In this document: positions 23,660-34,814 of the stretch, one piece after another
Layout of the letters: every line of letters starts with the position of its first letter
Numbering within the stretch: position 1 is the stretch's first letter
NCBI RefSeq assembly: GCF_000005505.3
Contig: NC_016131.3
Span: 20,295,501-20,359,500, forward strand
DNA from: Brachypodium distachyon
Taxonomy: Eukaryota > Streptophyta > Magnoliopsida > Poales > Poaceae
Length of the DNA stretch: 64,000 nt
Direction of reading: 5' to 3'
Position numbers and translations under genes: made by a program
The notes under the pieces: model-generated
The model's input: the letters and a program-made list of their open reading frames with translations, nothing else
Databases searched by the model: none
Told to the model about the DNA's origin: nothing

Positions 23660-24240
23660 AAGAATTGGGATTCTCTCCCCTTTCCCCCCTGGCGCTATGC
23701 CGTCAGGGAGTTGGCCGCGGTCGTGGTTGAGCAAAAACTGGCGGCGTTTGGTGGCCGAAATCCTCGTGGTGGCCGGAGGGCGGTTGCTGCGGAGATGGTC
23801 GCTGGCGACTCCTCGAATAAGCTCGAAGGTTGTGGAGTTCCTGATCTGCAGGGAATCTTGTGGCCTTCTTCTTGCCGCTGGAATCACCATGGTGGTGGTT
23901 CTCCGACGAGGAGATGGCAGCAAGATGGAGTTCTCGAATCGTGGTCGACATCAGCGGCAGCCACGTGGCGGAGCTACGGCGTCGGCAGACGGCCGCTGGC
24001 TCCCACCTTGTTGCTGCATCCTCAGGCCAAGGGAGGCCACCCCTTTTCCTCCTGGCCAACACGCCAAATAAGAGGCAGTTCAACGTCCAATTGGTGGCCA
24101 TGGAAGCTTGTTGTGGCAGCCTCATCATCCCAAGTGGTGAAGTCCCCGGCGATGGCAAGGTGATCTACGATTGGTTGTTGAGGACCCGATTGCATTTCTT
24201 CTTCTTTGTTCGGGGTCCTTTCTGCAAAATCCAAGAACTT
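23660..24240. other. GC-rich segment inside the Tourist cluster
   Basis: Open in several frames on both strands but without any domain I can name. Composition changes sharply at both edges. It could be host sequence captured by a larger PIF-type element; no parent gene is in the window. Confidence 0.35.
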
Positions 24241-24445
24241 GTGTGTAATTTTAGATCTTTAGGGAGTCTGCCTGTAATTTGTGCTAAGTTCACTACTAAT
24301 GAACAAATTTTGGGATCCTTATGGATCCTATTTTTACAAAAAAAACCCATAGGAATTCAATGAGATTCTTAAGAATCAGCTTGCTTGTTTTCTACGAAAC
24401 GAATGCATCTACAGTGAATTTTTCTTTGGAATTTTGAATCCTTTA

Positions 24446-24696
24446 CGGCTTATTCGGTTTACAGGATTTTGAAATCATAAGAACAGAAAAAGTAGAGAAT
24501 TGAGATGTCATGGGCCCTTCGATCCTTAAGAATTTTCCATGAGGTCTCACCTAATGTGTAGACTCATTTGGAATTAGGTCAATTTGGGCTAAACCTTAGG
24601 AATCTATGATCTCATTTTCCGTGCAACGAATGCTACATATGGGCAAAATTCTTAAGGGTTAAAATCCTGTGAAAATCTTACAAACCGAATGAGCCC
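24446..24696. mobile_element. Tourist-like MITE with TTA target duplication
   Basis: Inverted ends CGGCTTATTCGGTTT and AAACCGAATGAGCCC, with TTA on both sides. The body is clearly related to the copy at 23,185. Confidence 0.75.
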
Positions 24697-25121
24697 TTAG
24701 ATTTTCTACTCCGTATAAAATTCCTTTGAAACGAATGATGCCTAATATTGTGAACTAGAGGCAGTAGTTGATACTTTGATACTACCAGTATTATCTTGGA
24801 TATTGCTTAGAGCCGGCCGGCCAAGCCCGTTTCCCCTTCGTCAAAACTCGAATGGCATGATCTCCTCTAGCACGGTAGCATCTACGAGACAGATAAACCG
24901 GTTCTGAATGTTCAAATTTCTTGAAGCCGTTGAGGTAAACCGTAAACATTGCATCGCCTTCTAATTTCTTCTACAAACTGACTTGGTCACGCAGCCCATG
25001 CAATGGGCCATTGACTTTTGAAGGCCAATTCAGTTTTGTTGGAGAGAACCTGCCCCAGATTCCCGATCCAGCAAGAGCAAAGCCATTTCGTTCCTCCACG
25101 CCGCCGACGACCGGGCAGGAA

Positions 25122-26327
25122 ATGGACTCGCCGGCGGTTACCGACGACCTCCTGGCGGAGATCTTCCTCCGCCTGCCCACCGCAGCAGATCTCGTCCGCG
25201 CCTCCGCCGCCTGCGTCTCCTTCCGCCGGCTCGTCACCAGCCGCTCCTTCCTCCGGCTCTTCCGCTCCCTCCACTCCCCTCCCTTCCTCGGCTTCCTCAA
25301 CCACAACGGCTTCCACCCCGCCCTTCCGCCCCACCCCTCCGCACCCGCCGCCCGCGATGTCTCCCTCGCCGCCGACTTCTCCTTCTCATTCCTCCCCTTC
25401 CACGACACCTGGATCGTGCGGGACGTCCGCGATGGTCGCGTCCTCCTCGACCGCGTCCCCAAGGACGGCGCCGGCAAGGAGTCCCCGGTGTTCACGGAGC
25501 TCGCGGTGTGCGACCCCTTGCACCGGCGGTGCCTCCTGCTTCCCCAAATCCCCCACGACCTAACCGCTGCGGTGGAGCATCCGCTCCGCGTGGAATTCGA
25601 GCGCTGGTGCGAGCCCTTCCTGGTTCCTCCCGGCGCCAGCGAGGAGGAGACGGAGGAGACGTCGTTCGGAGTGATCTGGATGGCACAGTGCAAAACAAAG
25701 CTGGTGGCCTTCCTCTTCTCTTCGAGCATCGGAGAATGGCGAGCCATCGCCTCCCAGGGTTGGGACGATTTGCTACTGGGCACGGGTGTGTCCACGATGT
25801 CGTCACGAAGCCCTGTGTTCTTCGGTCGCCAGTATGCTTGCGGCTACTTCTACTGGGTGATGGATTGGAGGGAAAAATTGCTCGTGCTTGACACAGTTAA
25901 GGAGGAGTTCTCCATTATCAGCCTCCCACCTGACTACCGCAGGCCACCGATCGCCATTGTGGATGCAGGGGAAGGCAGACCTGGGATGATTGCTCTCCGT
26001 GAAAACATCGCAGATGGCACATCTGAACTCTATTATACCATTAGGCAAAACGAAGGTGAGACTCCCAACCATTGGCAGATGGAGAAGATAATTCCATTGG
26101 ATTCTGGGTACCGGTACTACATAAGAGGTGCGACAGAGAGGTACTTGCTCCTGCTAAGGTCAGAAGATGAGCCCATAAGCTCATCGCTGGAAATGCCAGA
26201 CTTGGAGTGCTTCTCACTGGACATCAAGACGTTGCAGCTTGAGAGGGTATGCAGGTTGAAGCATCACATCCTGAGTGCGCACATATATACCAACTTCCCG
26301 CCCTCGCTGTCATCACAGACATTATGA
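25122..26327 (+). CDS. F-box protein, paralog of the gene at 3,916
   Basis: Single exon, 401 residues. The F-box is at the very start (VTDDLLAEIFLRLPTAADL, then SFRRLV), so the protein is a probable SKP1-binding SCF subunit. The C-terminal part has the same blocks as the paralog: DVRDGRVLLD, CDPLHRRC, AIVDAGEGRPGMI, and ends in AHIYTNFPPSLSSQTL. I chose the ATG at 25,122, which puts the F-box at the N-terminus. The frame is open 37 codons further up (25,011) but that part has no family character. The first 600 bp are very GC-rich with C in most third positions, as in many grass genes. Copies of its tail occur at 22,376 and, inverted, at 43,990. Confidence 0.85.
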   Translation: MDSPAVTDDLLAEIFLRLPTAADLVRASAACVSFRRLVTSRSFLRLFRSLHSPPFLGFLNHNGFHPALPPHPSAPAARDVSLAADFSFSFLPFHDTWIVRDVRDGRVLLDRVPKDGAGKESPVFTELAVCDPLHRRCLLLPQIPHDLTAAVEHPLRVEFERWCEPFLVPPGASEEETEETSFGVIWMAQCKTKLVAFLFSSSIGEWRAIASQGWDDLLLGTGVSTMSSRSPVFFGRQYACGYFYWVMDWREKLLVLDTVKEEFSIISLPPDYRRPPIAIVDAGEGRPGMIALRENIADGTSELYYTIRQNEGETPNHWQMEKIIPLDSGYRYYIRGATERYLLLLRSEDEPISSSLEMPDLECFSLDIKTLQLERVCRLKHHILSAHIYTNFPPSLSSQTL

Positions 26328-28460
26328 AGTGGTAAACATTCTATTTCATCATAGTATAGTAGAGATAATGCTTCCCTGTATGGTTATCACTTATCACACA
26401 GCTTGTATAATGCTTGATAGTTGATAGTTCATTTTTGTAATTAGTAGATCTTGTTTAATTGGTTGTGGGTTTTTTCCTGAGCTTGTGGGAGAACTAATGT
26501 AATTCAGGAGTGATATTATTTACCTGTCTGTTCCGCAGTTGTGATATATATTTGTCATTTTTAGTAGATAATCGGACAACTAAACTAGTAAAAGCAAGGT
26601 TCGTTTACACCATAGATTGGAGAGTAGCATATCTATCCACCACTTGAAGACCTTGCAGGATCACAAAAGCACTAGACCTTTTGTGTGTGACAATTATAAG
26701 AAAAGGTGAAAGGATAGTGTTGCTCTTGCCAGAGAAGTGAGAAGAAGTAAATGTAACTATACTGGGGGTTTATATCCTTATATGTCTGGCATCCTGTGAT
26801 TTAACCTTGACAATCACGATAAGAAAGATATATGGGCGGAGAGCCTCTGCAATTTGGCTCCTGAAGATGTAGGCACGCTGCTGAACCTCTTAAACTAAGC
26901 TTTGTATCTTCTTCCTTGGATATGCTTGCTTTTCCTCAGTAGATCATGTGTCGCCTGGGCTCCAACAAAATGACAACTGTTTTGGAGATGCAAGTTAAAG
27001 TCAAATTTATATTTGAACCTTTTGAGATTGAAATAATTTATATTCCTGTTAAGTGTTAAGCCTGACTTATCTTGTCCGCTTTTACTGTTGATAGATATAG
27101 AGACTGAACCATAACTCTGAAAAGTATCAGTAATCAATCTCCTGTGATCCTGCAAGGTCTTTTGTGTGTGACATTCAAGTAGCACTCTGAAGTAGTGAAT
27201 CGAAGTAGTGAACTTCACTAATTGTTTACTTGACTTGCCATTCAAGTAGCACTCTGAAGCCATTTATGTTGAAATCAGCCTCTCAAGTTCAATTAGAGAG
27301 GTGGAGGAGGCACCTAGATTTTTACCAACACAGTTTAACTTTGGACTCACCTGAATATCTGTCCTGAAATCCCAATGGCAGAAGACACACTTCTAGTTCT
27401 TTTTTTTGAAGAACTTATAGCTTGTTGTTTGTCTCTACCAATTTCGTGAAATCCACTACATGAAGCTGCCAATCTTGTATGCCTACGTTTATGATTCATT
27501 TCTTTGTGGCTCCAGCTATGTCTTCCTACTTGATTGCATAATAATTACAATTACTAAATTTGACTGGTTGCAGTTGCATTTTTCAAATTCAGTTGAGATC
27601 AATCAGTGGGGATATATACAAACGTATCCCCTTATCCATGTTTTTCGGAAATTGCCATGTCACGGTATCCCCGTATCGCGTATCGGATACGTATCCACGT
27701 ACCCGTGTTTCCTAGGCTAAAATAAACCAATCTGAAGGTGATTTTGCCTGTGGTGTTATTTTAAGTACTGGTATTTATGTCAGCCAAGTTACAACTTACA
27801 AGTGCTTTTTCTCATGATAACTTTACTAATCGCTCTTATATTTAACTTCATATAGGACTTGTAAATTGTTCATGTTTGCACATCTGCAGTTTGAGCTGAA
27901 AATTTTTGACAATTCTGTGACTTGTTGTCTTCTTTTTGTGTAGGATTCAGTGGAGTTGTGTTCACCAGTCAGAGCAACCATTTAAGTCCAGAAACTGAAA
28001 GTGATTGCTGTGATCTTGCTCTATGAGCCGTTCTCTGTTAGATTGTGTACCAGATTGCAGTGCAGCTATCGATAAACGTTCGAGAACTGTTTGTGTGGAA
28101 GGAGAAGACCCAAGATGGCAACAAGTGAATGGCAGCTTTGCCAGCATCGAACTCTTCCTTGGCAAACTTGGATTACAGATACAGACGGAAGAGACATACA
28201 TTTTCCATGTTCTTGTTTTGGTGGGCGTCTGTTTTGTTGTACTATGTCATTACTATCTATATTTCTGGCGTCAAATGTTATGTCCAGTTTTTTAAAGGAC
28301 CAGGCTTAACACTCTCGTCCATTCCCATAGAAATGACAGATACAACAGTTTGAGTTCTTACGTTCGAAGTTTTGATTCTGCTAACAGAGTAACAGCTGCT
28401 AGCTAGAGCTTGCAACAGCGACTGCCAGAGCAACAAGAAACAAGTACAGGTTCTCTCGAT
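26328..28460. other. 3' flank of F-box gene and intergenic DNA
   Basis: 26,330-26,710 is the F-box 3' UTR/flank and reappears inverted at 43,640-43,990. 28,300-28,460 reappears inverted at 43,430-43,560. The 1.6 kb between has no counterpart there. Within it a 21-bp phrase (CATTCAAGTAGCACTCTGAA) is repeated at about 27,172 and 27,241, and GACCTTGCAGGATCAC at 26,650 is inverted at 27,147. The open frames at 28,023-28,353 show no domain. Confidence 0.45.
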
Positions 28461-28517
28461 TAATAACACAAATCATTTTCGGACACTAGGACATACATGT
28501 GTTCTGATGCACCAACG

Positions 28518-28830
28518 ATGGATAAACCCAATCAAGAAATTCACGAACAGAAAAATTGCGCATTGAAGAATTTAATCTCCATTAACATAGATCGACATAT
28601 AGTGACATTAATTGAACTAGGTGCAATTTGGGTTTGTTACCCCCGATTTACAAAATCAAGAACATCGAAAGATATTAGAAACCCAACCAAGAAATTCGCA
28701 AGCTGAAAAATCGCACACTAAAGAATTTAATTTCCACCATAATAGATCGACATATAAATATATGATAACATTGTAGTACATGAATTAGGGTTTGTTTCCC
28801 CCTGATTTACAAAATCAAGAACAGCTGATC
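28518..28830 (-). repeat. Two tandem copies of a 3'-flank unit of about 155 bp
   Basis: Unit one (28,518-28,676) and unit two (28,678-28,830) share AATCAAGAAATTC-like starts, AAGAATTTAAT, ATAGATCGACATAT and GATTTACAAAATCAAGAAC. They lie directly downstream of the minus-strand RNA-binding gene. The inverted copy at 42,830-43,095 has the same doubling. Confidence 0.7.
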
Positions 28831-28832
28831 TC

Positions 28833-29534
28833 TCATGAGCAGACAACTCCGGCGTGCATCGTAGTAGCCTTCCCGCCGTCTTCCATCTTCCTCAGTTTGG
28901 CGTGCTGATCGGACCCCTCAGCATTAAGGCAGCCGCTCGCCCGCTTCTTCCTCTTGGCCTCCTCTGCGGCGTCATCCGCGGCCGCCATCTCGAGCAGCCG
29001 CGGCACCATCTCCATCGCGGTGTCCAGCCCGGGGATGTGCTTCTTCAGAATCTTGCAGGTATCAGGACCGTGCTTCTCGAACTCGGCCGCGGCTTCCCGC
29101 GGCTGGTGCCGGGACAAGCCCGCCAGGTGCCGCGCCATGGACGCGATCACGGCAGGGCGCGCCGCAGAGTCGACGAGGGACGCGGCGTGGATGGCGTCGT
29201 CCATGCCGATCGGGTCGTGGTCTCCGTGGCGCCGGCGCCTGATGCTGGCTCTGTCGGCGAGGGGGACGCGCAGGTCGCGGCCGCGCAGCGGGTGGCCGTG
29301 AAGATTGCGGCAGGCGCTCCGCGCCGTGGCGTCGTCGGCGTACTCGACGAAGGCGTAGCCCTTGCGTTTACCCGTGGCGGCGTCGGCGGCGAGGCGGAAG
29401 GAGAGGACGGGGCCGATGAGCTCGCAGGCGTCGCGGACCTCCTTCTCCGACGCGTGGAAAGGGATGTTGCCGACGTAGACCACGCGGCTGCAGCGGCAGT
29501 TCGCCGCGGCGGCGGCGACGGCGAGGCCGTCCAT
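28833..29534 (-). CDS. Short CstF-64-like RNA-binding protein (RRM plus hinge), copy A
   Basis: Single exon, 233 residues. RRM at about 17-93 with RNP2 VVYVGNI and RNP1 KGYAFVEY. A second helical segment at about 128-178 (IASMARHLAGLSRHQ, then CKILKKHIPGLDTAMEM) resembles the hinge of cleavage stimulation factor subunit 2, which in the full-length protein binds CstF-77 and symplekin. The C-terminus is basic (AKRKKRASGC), a possible nuclear signal. It lacks the Pro/Gly-rich region and C-terminal domain of real CstF-64 and has no introns. It may act in mRNA 3'-end processing or be a dead-end paralog; function is inferred from domains only. Copy C (42,099) is about 95 per cent identical by eye. 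Confidence 0.75.
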   Translation of the reverse strand: MDGLAVAAAAANCRCSRVVYVGNIPFHASEKEVRDACELIGPVLSFRLAADAATGKRKGYAFVEYADDATARSACRNLHGHPLRGRDLRVPLADRASIRRRRHGDHDPIGMDDAIHAASLVDSAARPAVIASMARHLAGLSRHQPREAAAEFEKHGPDTCKILKKHIPGLDTAMEMVPRLLEMAAADDAAEEAKRKKRASGCLNAEGSDQHAKLRKMEDGGKATTMHAGVVCS

Positions 29535-30138
29535 GCTTGCGCTTGACTAGAGGCGATGGATCGAGCGCGCGAGGAAGGAATCGGGATGTGCTGGATGGAT
29601 GCTTGGTTGCGTTCTATACATAGAGAGGGGTATTCGTTCACTGCTCGGAGTCGGAGTCCCTTTTTGTTTCGAAGTCGGTCAGAGACTCGCCGGAGGTGTG
29701 GAACCGTGGAATTGAAAATTGGTTTTGGCAACGGTGTGTACTGAGAATAACAGATACTACCTCTGATACTAAATATTTGTAGTGGTTTAGTACAACAAGT
29801 ATTTAGTAACGGAGAGAGTAATTTGCTGCGAAGGCCCCACGGTGAAGTACATATATATCATGCACCGCAATTACAGGATAATAAAATAGCTCAAACCAGA
29901 AAGCAAAACACAGCCTCATGAGGAAATCGATCGATCTACCGCGGTCGATGAATTTGCAGTACTATTCGTGCGAAACACTATGATTGAGAATCGCCAATGG
30001 CAAACAAAGTCCTCGTGCATATTAGCAGCATCACTTAATTATTACCAGGTCACGAATAAAAGCTAGGCTGTCTTCTGATTTACGATTCTAGTAGCTCCCA
30101 TGCATCCAAGTCACCAAAGCACAATAATGCAGAGTCTC
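29535..30138. other. Promoter of copy A gene and intergenic DNA
   Basis: The upstream region of the minus-strand gene includes TATGTATAG at about 29,613-29,622 as a weak TATA candidate. Beyond the MITE at 29,757 the sequence is the 3' flank of the syntaxin gene. Confidence 0.4.
29757..29818. mobile_element. Stowaway MITE
   Basis: CTACCTCTGATACTAAATAT at the left pairs with ATATTTAGT..GGAGAGAG at the right; TA flanks both ends. Confidence 0.65.
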
Positions 30139-32493
30139 CTATTTTCCCGCAACAAAAAGCCAGAGCCCGAAGAGAAGAAACAACGACAGGACCGCCACAA
30201 GCGTGAAGAGCAGCGCCTTGTTGTCCTTCATCTCGGCGCGCAGCTCCTCGTCGGCATCTCGCAGACGGGTCTCCACATCTTGCAGACGGGTCTCGATACG
30301 TCGAACCTTCAGAGAGACGGTAAATTGAAAACGCATTTCGATCAGCAACAAGCAAACAACTAGCAAGTCTCGATCAGTTCCCACAAAAAGAGGAAAGGGA
30401 ATAAGCCGATGATCGACCTTCTTCGCTGCCCTGGAGACTGTCTTGTGCGCTTTCTCTTGCGCGACGATGCGTTCCTCCAGGCCCGCGAAAATCTGCGAAA
30501 CAGAACAGTACATGTGCCATCGCTTGCAAAGTTAATTAAGCGACCACTTGGCGAAAAACACAATAAAATAGAACAAATAAATAGCGTAGAGAGGAATGCA
30601 CGGCGTACCTGGTGTGACTCGATAAGCTTCTTGTCGAAATTCAGGACCGCGGCATGGCGTTCCTCGATTTCCTCAACCGTGGCGGCGATGATCTGTGCAG
30701 ACTGCAGAGTTACAAAATTACAGCTGCTGCTCCTGCTCCTGCTGCTGCTACTGCTACTACTACTTAACTAGTGGTTCTCTCGACCTATTGTTCCCTGATG
30801 TGCATTCTCCAAGATGCACGATGCTGCCGACCTCAATCACGCGAATCACCTGCCCATGTTTGGTTCCACGGTGAAATCGACATCAGAATTACCCTGCACC
30901 AGCAATCTAGCGCAGTAATACTAGCATTCTTCTTTTTTTGAGATTGTAAATAATGCTAGCATACTTTTTCATTTGAGTAATTTTCAGCTTTTTATAATAC
31001 ATGCATAGTTACCTCATCAGAAAGCTTTGTTCCGGAGACTGTTCCACGTACAAGAAGATTCAGGGTTATCACAGAACGGCAAAAAATATCATTCAAGTTA
31101 CGGATCAGGAAGAGAATGGAGAAACTTGAACAAGGTTCAGTTACCAGACCTGCGAAAATCCTGATCTGAACGACTTCTTGGTACTCTTCTCGGATAGTGT
31201 TCCTCAGATTCTGAGAAGAATGTGGACTGTGGATTACTAACTGTGCAGCGAGATCTTTAATTTGATTTCCCACTGAATATGGACATGAAGTTAAGTAATC
31301 GCACCTGAAGGTCATTCTTCAGTGCTCTGGAATCAGCAAAAGCTAGTCAAATCTCACCCTTTTTCGTTTCAAAACAAAATATATGGATATAACTGGTAGC
31401 GTTTCCGAGATCAAACATCTCTATACGTGTCCCTATAACACGCAATATAAATTATCTAGCCGACTGGCACCTAGCAATTTTTCTGGATTTTTTCTCTCTC
31501 TTGAAAGTATGGCAAATTCATTTCTAATTTCACAATTGGTACTACCCACACATGCTGGCACCTAACAGTTCACAGTACTAACTTGCTCAAGAAATAGTTA
31601 TCAGTACTAAGTTACTCTTGATTATTTATCTAATCGAGAAATGGATCAAGATCTTACATGAGCGTCGTCATGCTTGATGGAGCCATGGGCATCGTAACAC
31701 GCCCATGGATCTCAGACCATGCATTATTCTTGTTCTCAAAACTCTGTAGACAGATAAAGGAAGAGTGAGCCCACTGCCCAGAACATCAGCGGTCAGGCGA
31801 GTTTATAATATGCTGATTTGGACAGGTTAATATCAGATCAGTACATCTAGTATCATTTTCTTGAGCTTATCTGTCATGGTGTGTGCCATCTTCCACACCT
31901 CGTCCATGTTTCTCTCCATGTGCTCCTTGATTGCTGGAAGATGTGTCATTTAGAATCTTAGATGGACAGTGCCATTTTTATCCCCTAGAAACGCAAACAT
32001 GAACAAGCAAGGGAAGTTTTCACCTTTTACTGCAGAAGCTTCAGTGACTGATCTGAACTCCCGGTTAGCTTCCTGTACGTGGGGTCGTGGGCAGGAAGAA
32101 CAAAATAAATTGGAAAAAGTGCAAGTGAAAAACTGATGTGATGAGAAATTGACACCTTGTCATGAAAAGCAAACATTTTCTTGCCGAAGGATGCGAAGGA
32201 ATTTTACCTTGAGTCTGTGAACCATCACGGCCGTGTTGTCCAGCAACATCTCGAACTCCTTAATTTGTTGGAACAAATCCTGAACATCTGATGCAGCGTT
32301 GGTGTTCAAACGCCCCGACTCGATGCCCCTCTCGCCCACCGCGGAGGCAACCTGCAGTTAGTTCAAAGGATCAGGCGAAATATCGTCAATCATTTTTCTC
32401 CAGGTATCTAATCAGAGAACAAAACACAAGTAATAAGGAAGGAAAGGAACAGAGGAACTGCATGAATTATATTACCGCCGGAAGATTGCTCAT
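30139..32493 (-). CDS. Syntaxin-like t-SNARE (Qa-SNARE), copy A, twelve exons
   Basis: Membrane-fusion SNARE of the plant SYP1 type. Exons (high to low): 32493-32476, 32351-32208, 32072-32024, 31933-31845, 31743-31658, 31326-31305, 31210-31150, 31038-31013, 30849-30769, 30692-30609, 30492-30418, 30306-30139; 300 residues, all GT-AG and in phase. The N-terminal helices include EMLLDNTAVMVHRLK. The LRNTIREEYQEVVQ block matches the Hc helix. The SNARE motif runs from TVEEIEERH to about residue 245, with the zero-layer Gln at about 232 (VAQEK). A C-terminal membrane anchor lies at 276-298. Oddities versus copy B: a 2-nt loss in exon 9 shifts the linker frame and forces use of a different donor (CTA/GTTAAG), a 21-bp in-frame loss in exon 6, and a 24-bp internal duplication (ETRLQDV/ETRLRDA) in exon 12. 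Confidence 0.7.
30721..30765. repeat. Trinucleotide-type repeat (GCT/CTA-rich) in syntaxin A intron 9
   Basis: Imperfect run of CTG, CTC and CTA units beside the altered exon 9 donor; absent from copy B. Confidence 0.65.
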
Positions 32494-33689
32494 GTTGCAG
32501 CTAGCAGCAGACAGAGAGTGAGAGACAAGCGAGGAAGAAGAGATCAATGTAGTATCTGAAGATTTCTTTGGAGTTCTGGCCTGCGATGGATGCAAGAATA
32601 TATAGCCTGTAGGCTGTAGCTACCAAGAGTCCAAGACTCGAGTATAGTCAAAAAGTAAGACCGGTATTCTTTTCTCGATTAATTATCAGAGAGAGAGGCT
32701 TTGTGCAGTGAGATGATCTTTTTTCCCTCTCCGTACTTCTGCCGATCGCCGAACCAGCTCTCTCTCACTCTCCCTCTGCCGGAATGGGCAATGCAATTAT
32801 GTAATGCATACGTTACACCGCGTCGCCCAGATTGGTCTTTGTTGCAATTCGGTGAGAGTCAAAACAGCAAGCATCATAACGCGCAGGCAATAATTTTCCT
32901 AGCATGTGGGTCCCTTATCCCCTTGTCCTATCCAAGCATAACATTGCCTGCGCAGGCAATAATATGGCAAGTCATCTGATCGACGACGCCGGACGGCCGG
33001 AGTAGCTGCTCCGAGACCAAGGTACCGTGGCCGTTGCCGGTGGCATCGCGGCCTCGTACAAGTTTGTGGCGGTGTCTGCCGTGTCCGTGTGAACCGAGGA
33101 GATCGAAGCGGCTGCAACGGCAGTGCACTGTCAGGGAAGATGCACAGCAATTTCAGGCATGAAGTAACGCATAGGCCTTGATTGATTTCTGATTAATCTG
33201 ACGCGATGTGGAACAATAACCACAAAGCATTCAGATCGACGAGGAATTGCAGGACTTATCCCTTGTTTAGTCATGACACCGGCATGACATCGGAAAACCC
33301 ACTTTGGCTCGCGAGATCCAGTGCTCTCTATAGTTCAAACTTCATGAAAATCAGTTTCAAAAACATTTGAATTTTTTTGTAGAGTTAGTATAGATGTATA
33401 CTACATATCTGTACATTTTCGTGTAAAGATACATTGATCTGTGATCCGTGCAAAAATAACAAATTTGGGGATGTATAATAGCGCTATTATTTTTGCACAA
33501 ACCACAAAAATAACAAATATGACATGTGGGCCCGAGCTGTAAGAAAAATTGTCAACTCGCTTAATCACGTCATTTCGGGCTTGTTGTTACATTGTGACTG
33601 GAAATATGTGGATTTCCGGACAAATTAGCAAAAGTGGTACCTGCGTGAGAAAGCTACCTGAATATGTGTGGTTTTATGAAATTTACTCA
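32494..33689. other. Upstream region of syntaxin A and spacer between the tandem units
   Basis: Includes GAAGAAGAGATC- and AATATATAGCC-like promoter sequence (TATATAG at about 32,597, some 100 bp upstream of the ATG). The spacer 32,660-33,690 has no gene. Palindromic CTGCGCAGGCAATAAT-like phrases at about 32,880-32,965 suggest a small repeat. Confidence 0.45.
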
Positions 33690-34146
33690 ACAAACAAGCA
33701 CAAGTTCTCAATTAACATCACAAATCATTTTCGAACACTAGCGCATGCATATTTGTTGTTTCTTTACGGAGTAAAATGCACTCACGATCAATGAACTTGG
33801 TTCCAATTCTCAGTTTAGTCACTGTATTTTGGAAAACGAAATCCGTGAACTTGACGAAATATCTCATTTGTCACCGGTACCGTATTTTGTACGTATTGGG
33901 CTCTATCCAGTGCCAGCTCAGCTCAGCATTTGCACTCTGACTCCTGAAAAGAATCCACGTGGACCGGACCCACCTGAGGGAGATTTACATCTGAACCCGT
34001 GACGCATTTTTATAAAATGAGGAGGTGTGGGACCCAACAAATTCTTAACTATTTCAAATCCCTATTCCCCTGCCGAAATCTATCACCTAAATCCCCTCCG
34101 CCGCCGTTGCAGCGACCCCGTTGGCGCTTCGTACCTGCGTTGCCAT

Positions 34147-34340
34147 GTCTGCCGATGGCAGCTCGTCGGTGAGGATGGGGCCAGGTGAGCTCCCGCTCAT
34201 CAGTTGTCCAGATTGCGAGTGGAGTCAGGTGAAGGTATTCTTGTGCACCACGAAGAAGCATCCTGACATGTTCTTGGCACCAAACTCACCCGAATCCCCT
34301 CCCCCTCACCCGGATCCTTGGCACCAAACTCATCCTGGCG
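34147..34340 (+). pseudogene. Captured gene fragment resembling a GRF-type zinc-finger start
   Basis: From the ATG at 34,147 the frame reads MSADGSSS..., then PLISCPDC and TTKKHPDMF. This order resembles the start of plant GRF zinc-ribbon proteins (PL..CP.C, then a T-x-K-H-P stretch). The later cysteine is absent and the frame runs into proline-rich sequence, so it is a fragment. Assignment is by motif recall only. Confidence 0.35.
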
Positions 34341-34439
34341 CATCGCCATCGTCGACCGCATCAACATTGTCCTCGGGACCACCTCGCCCTCCTTTTCTCC
34401 GCCGCCGATCGCTAACCCGGTCGCCCTCTTTCTCTCCGC

Positions 34440-34440
<1 letters not shown>

Positions 34441-34470
<30 letters not shown>

Positions 34471-34476
34471 TGTTAC
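34441..34476. repeat. CT microsatellite
   Basis: Run of about fifteen CT units inside the Mutator-like element. Confidence 0.9.
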
Positions 34477-34708
34477 AATGGGAAGGAATGTGAAGAGTCG
34501 TGGATCATGCCGATTTCATGGGCCTCAGTCGTGCGCCACTCCTGTCCATGGATGTTATTTTGCCAGGGGTTGAAATGCAATTCTCCCTCAAGTGGGTCTG
34601 GTCCACATGGATTCATTTTCTAGGGGCAAAGTGCAAATTCCGAGCTGAGCTGGCACCGGAAACAGCCCAATATGTACAAAATACGATACTGGTGACTAAA
34701 ATGAGATA

Positions 34709-34814
34709 CTCCCTCGTTTTACTTGTCGAAATATTACATGTATCTAGATGCTTTTTACACATAGATACATCCGTATTTGAGCAAATTTGAGACAAGTAGT
34801 ACCGGTCGGAGAGA
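34709..34814. mobile_element. Stowaway MITE nested in the Mutator-like element
   Basis: CTCCCTCGTTTTACTTGTCG at the left and the reverse-complementary ACAAGTAGTACCGGTCGGAG at the right. It shares its core (ATTACATGTAT..AGA) with the MITE at 43,147. Confidence 0.75.

Larger units (their letters stand above)
22727..24742. mobile_element. Nested Tourist/PIF-Harbinger-like MITE cluster, outer element
   Basis: The outer ends are inverted: GGGCCCCATTGATTCAAAGG at the left and CCTTTGAAACGAATGATGCC at the right, flanked by TTA and TAA. At least two further family members (23,185-23,411 and 24,446-24,696) with the same end motif are nested in it. A GC-rich core at 23,660-24,240 is unlike the AT-rich surroundings. 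Confidence 0.6.

Noticed and set aside
27600..27720. Possible regulatory element rich in GTATCC/GGATAC
   Set aside because: The phrases around CGTATCGGATACGTATCC look like a common low-complexity grass repeat; no end structure was found.
29147..29731. Second minus-strand frame over the RNA-binding gene
   Set aside because: Ser/Pro/Arg/Thr-rich translation typical of an out-of-frame reading of GC-rich DNA.
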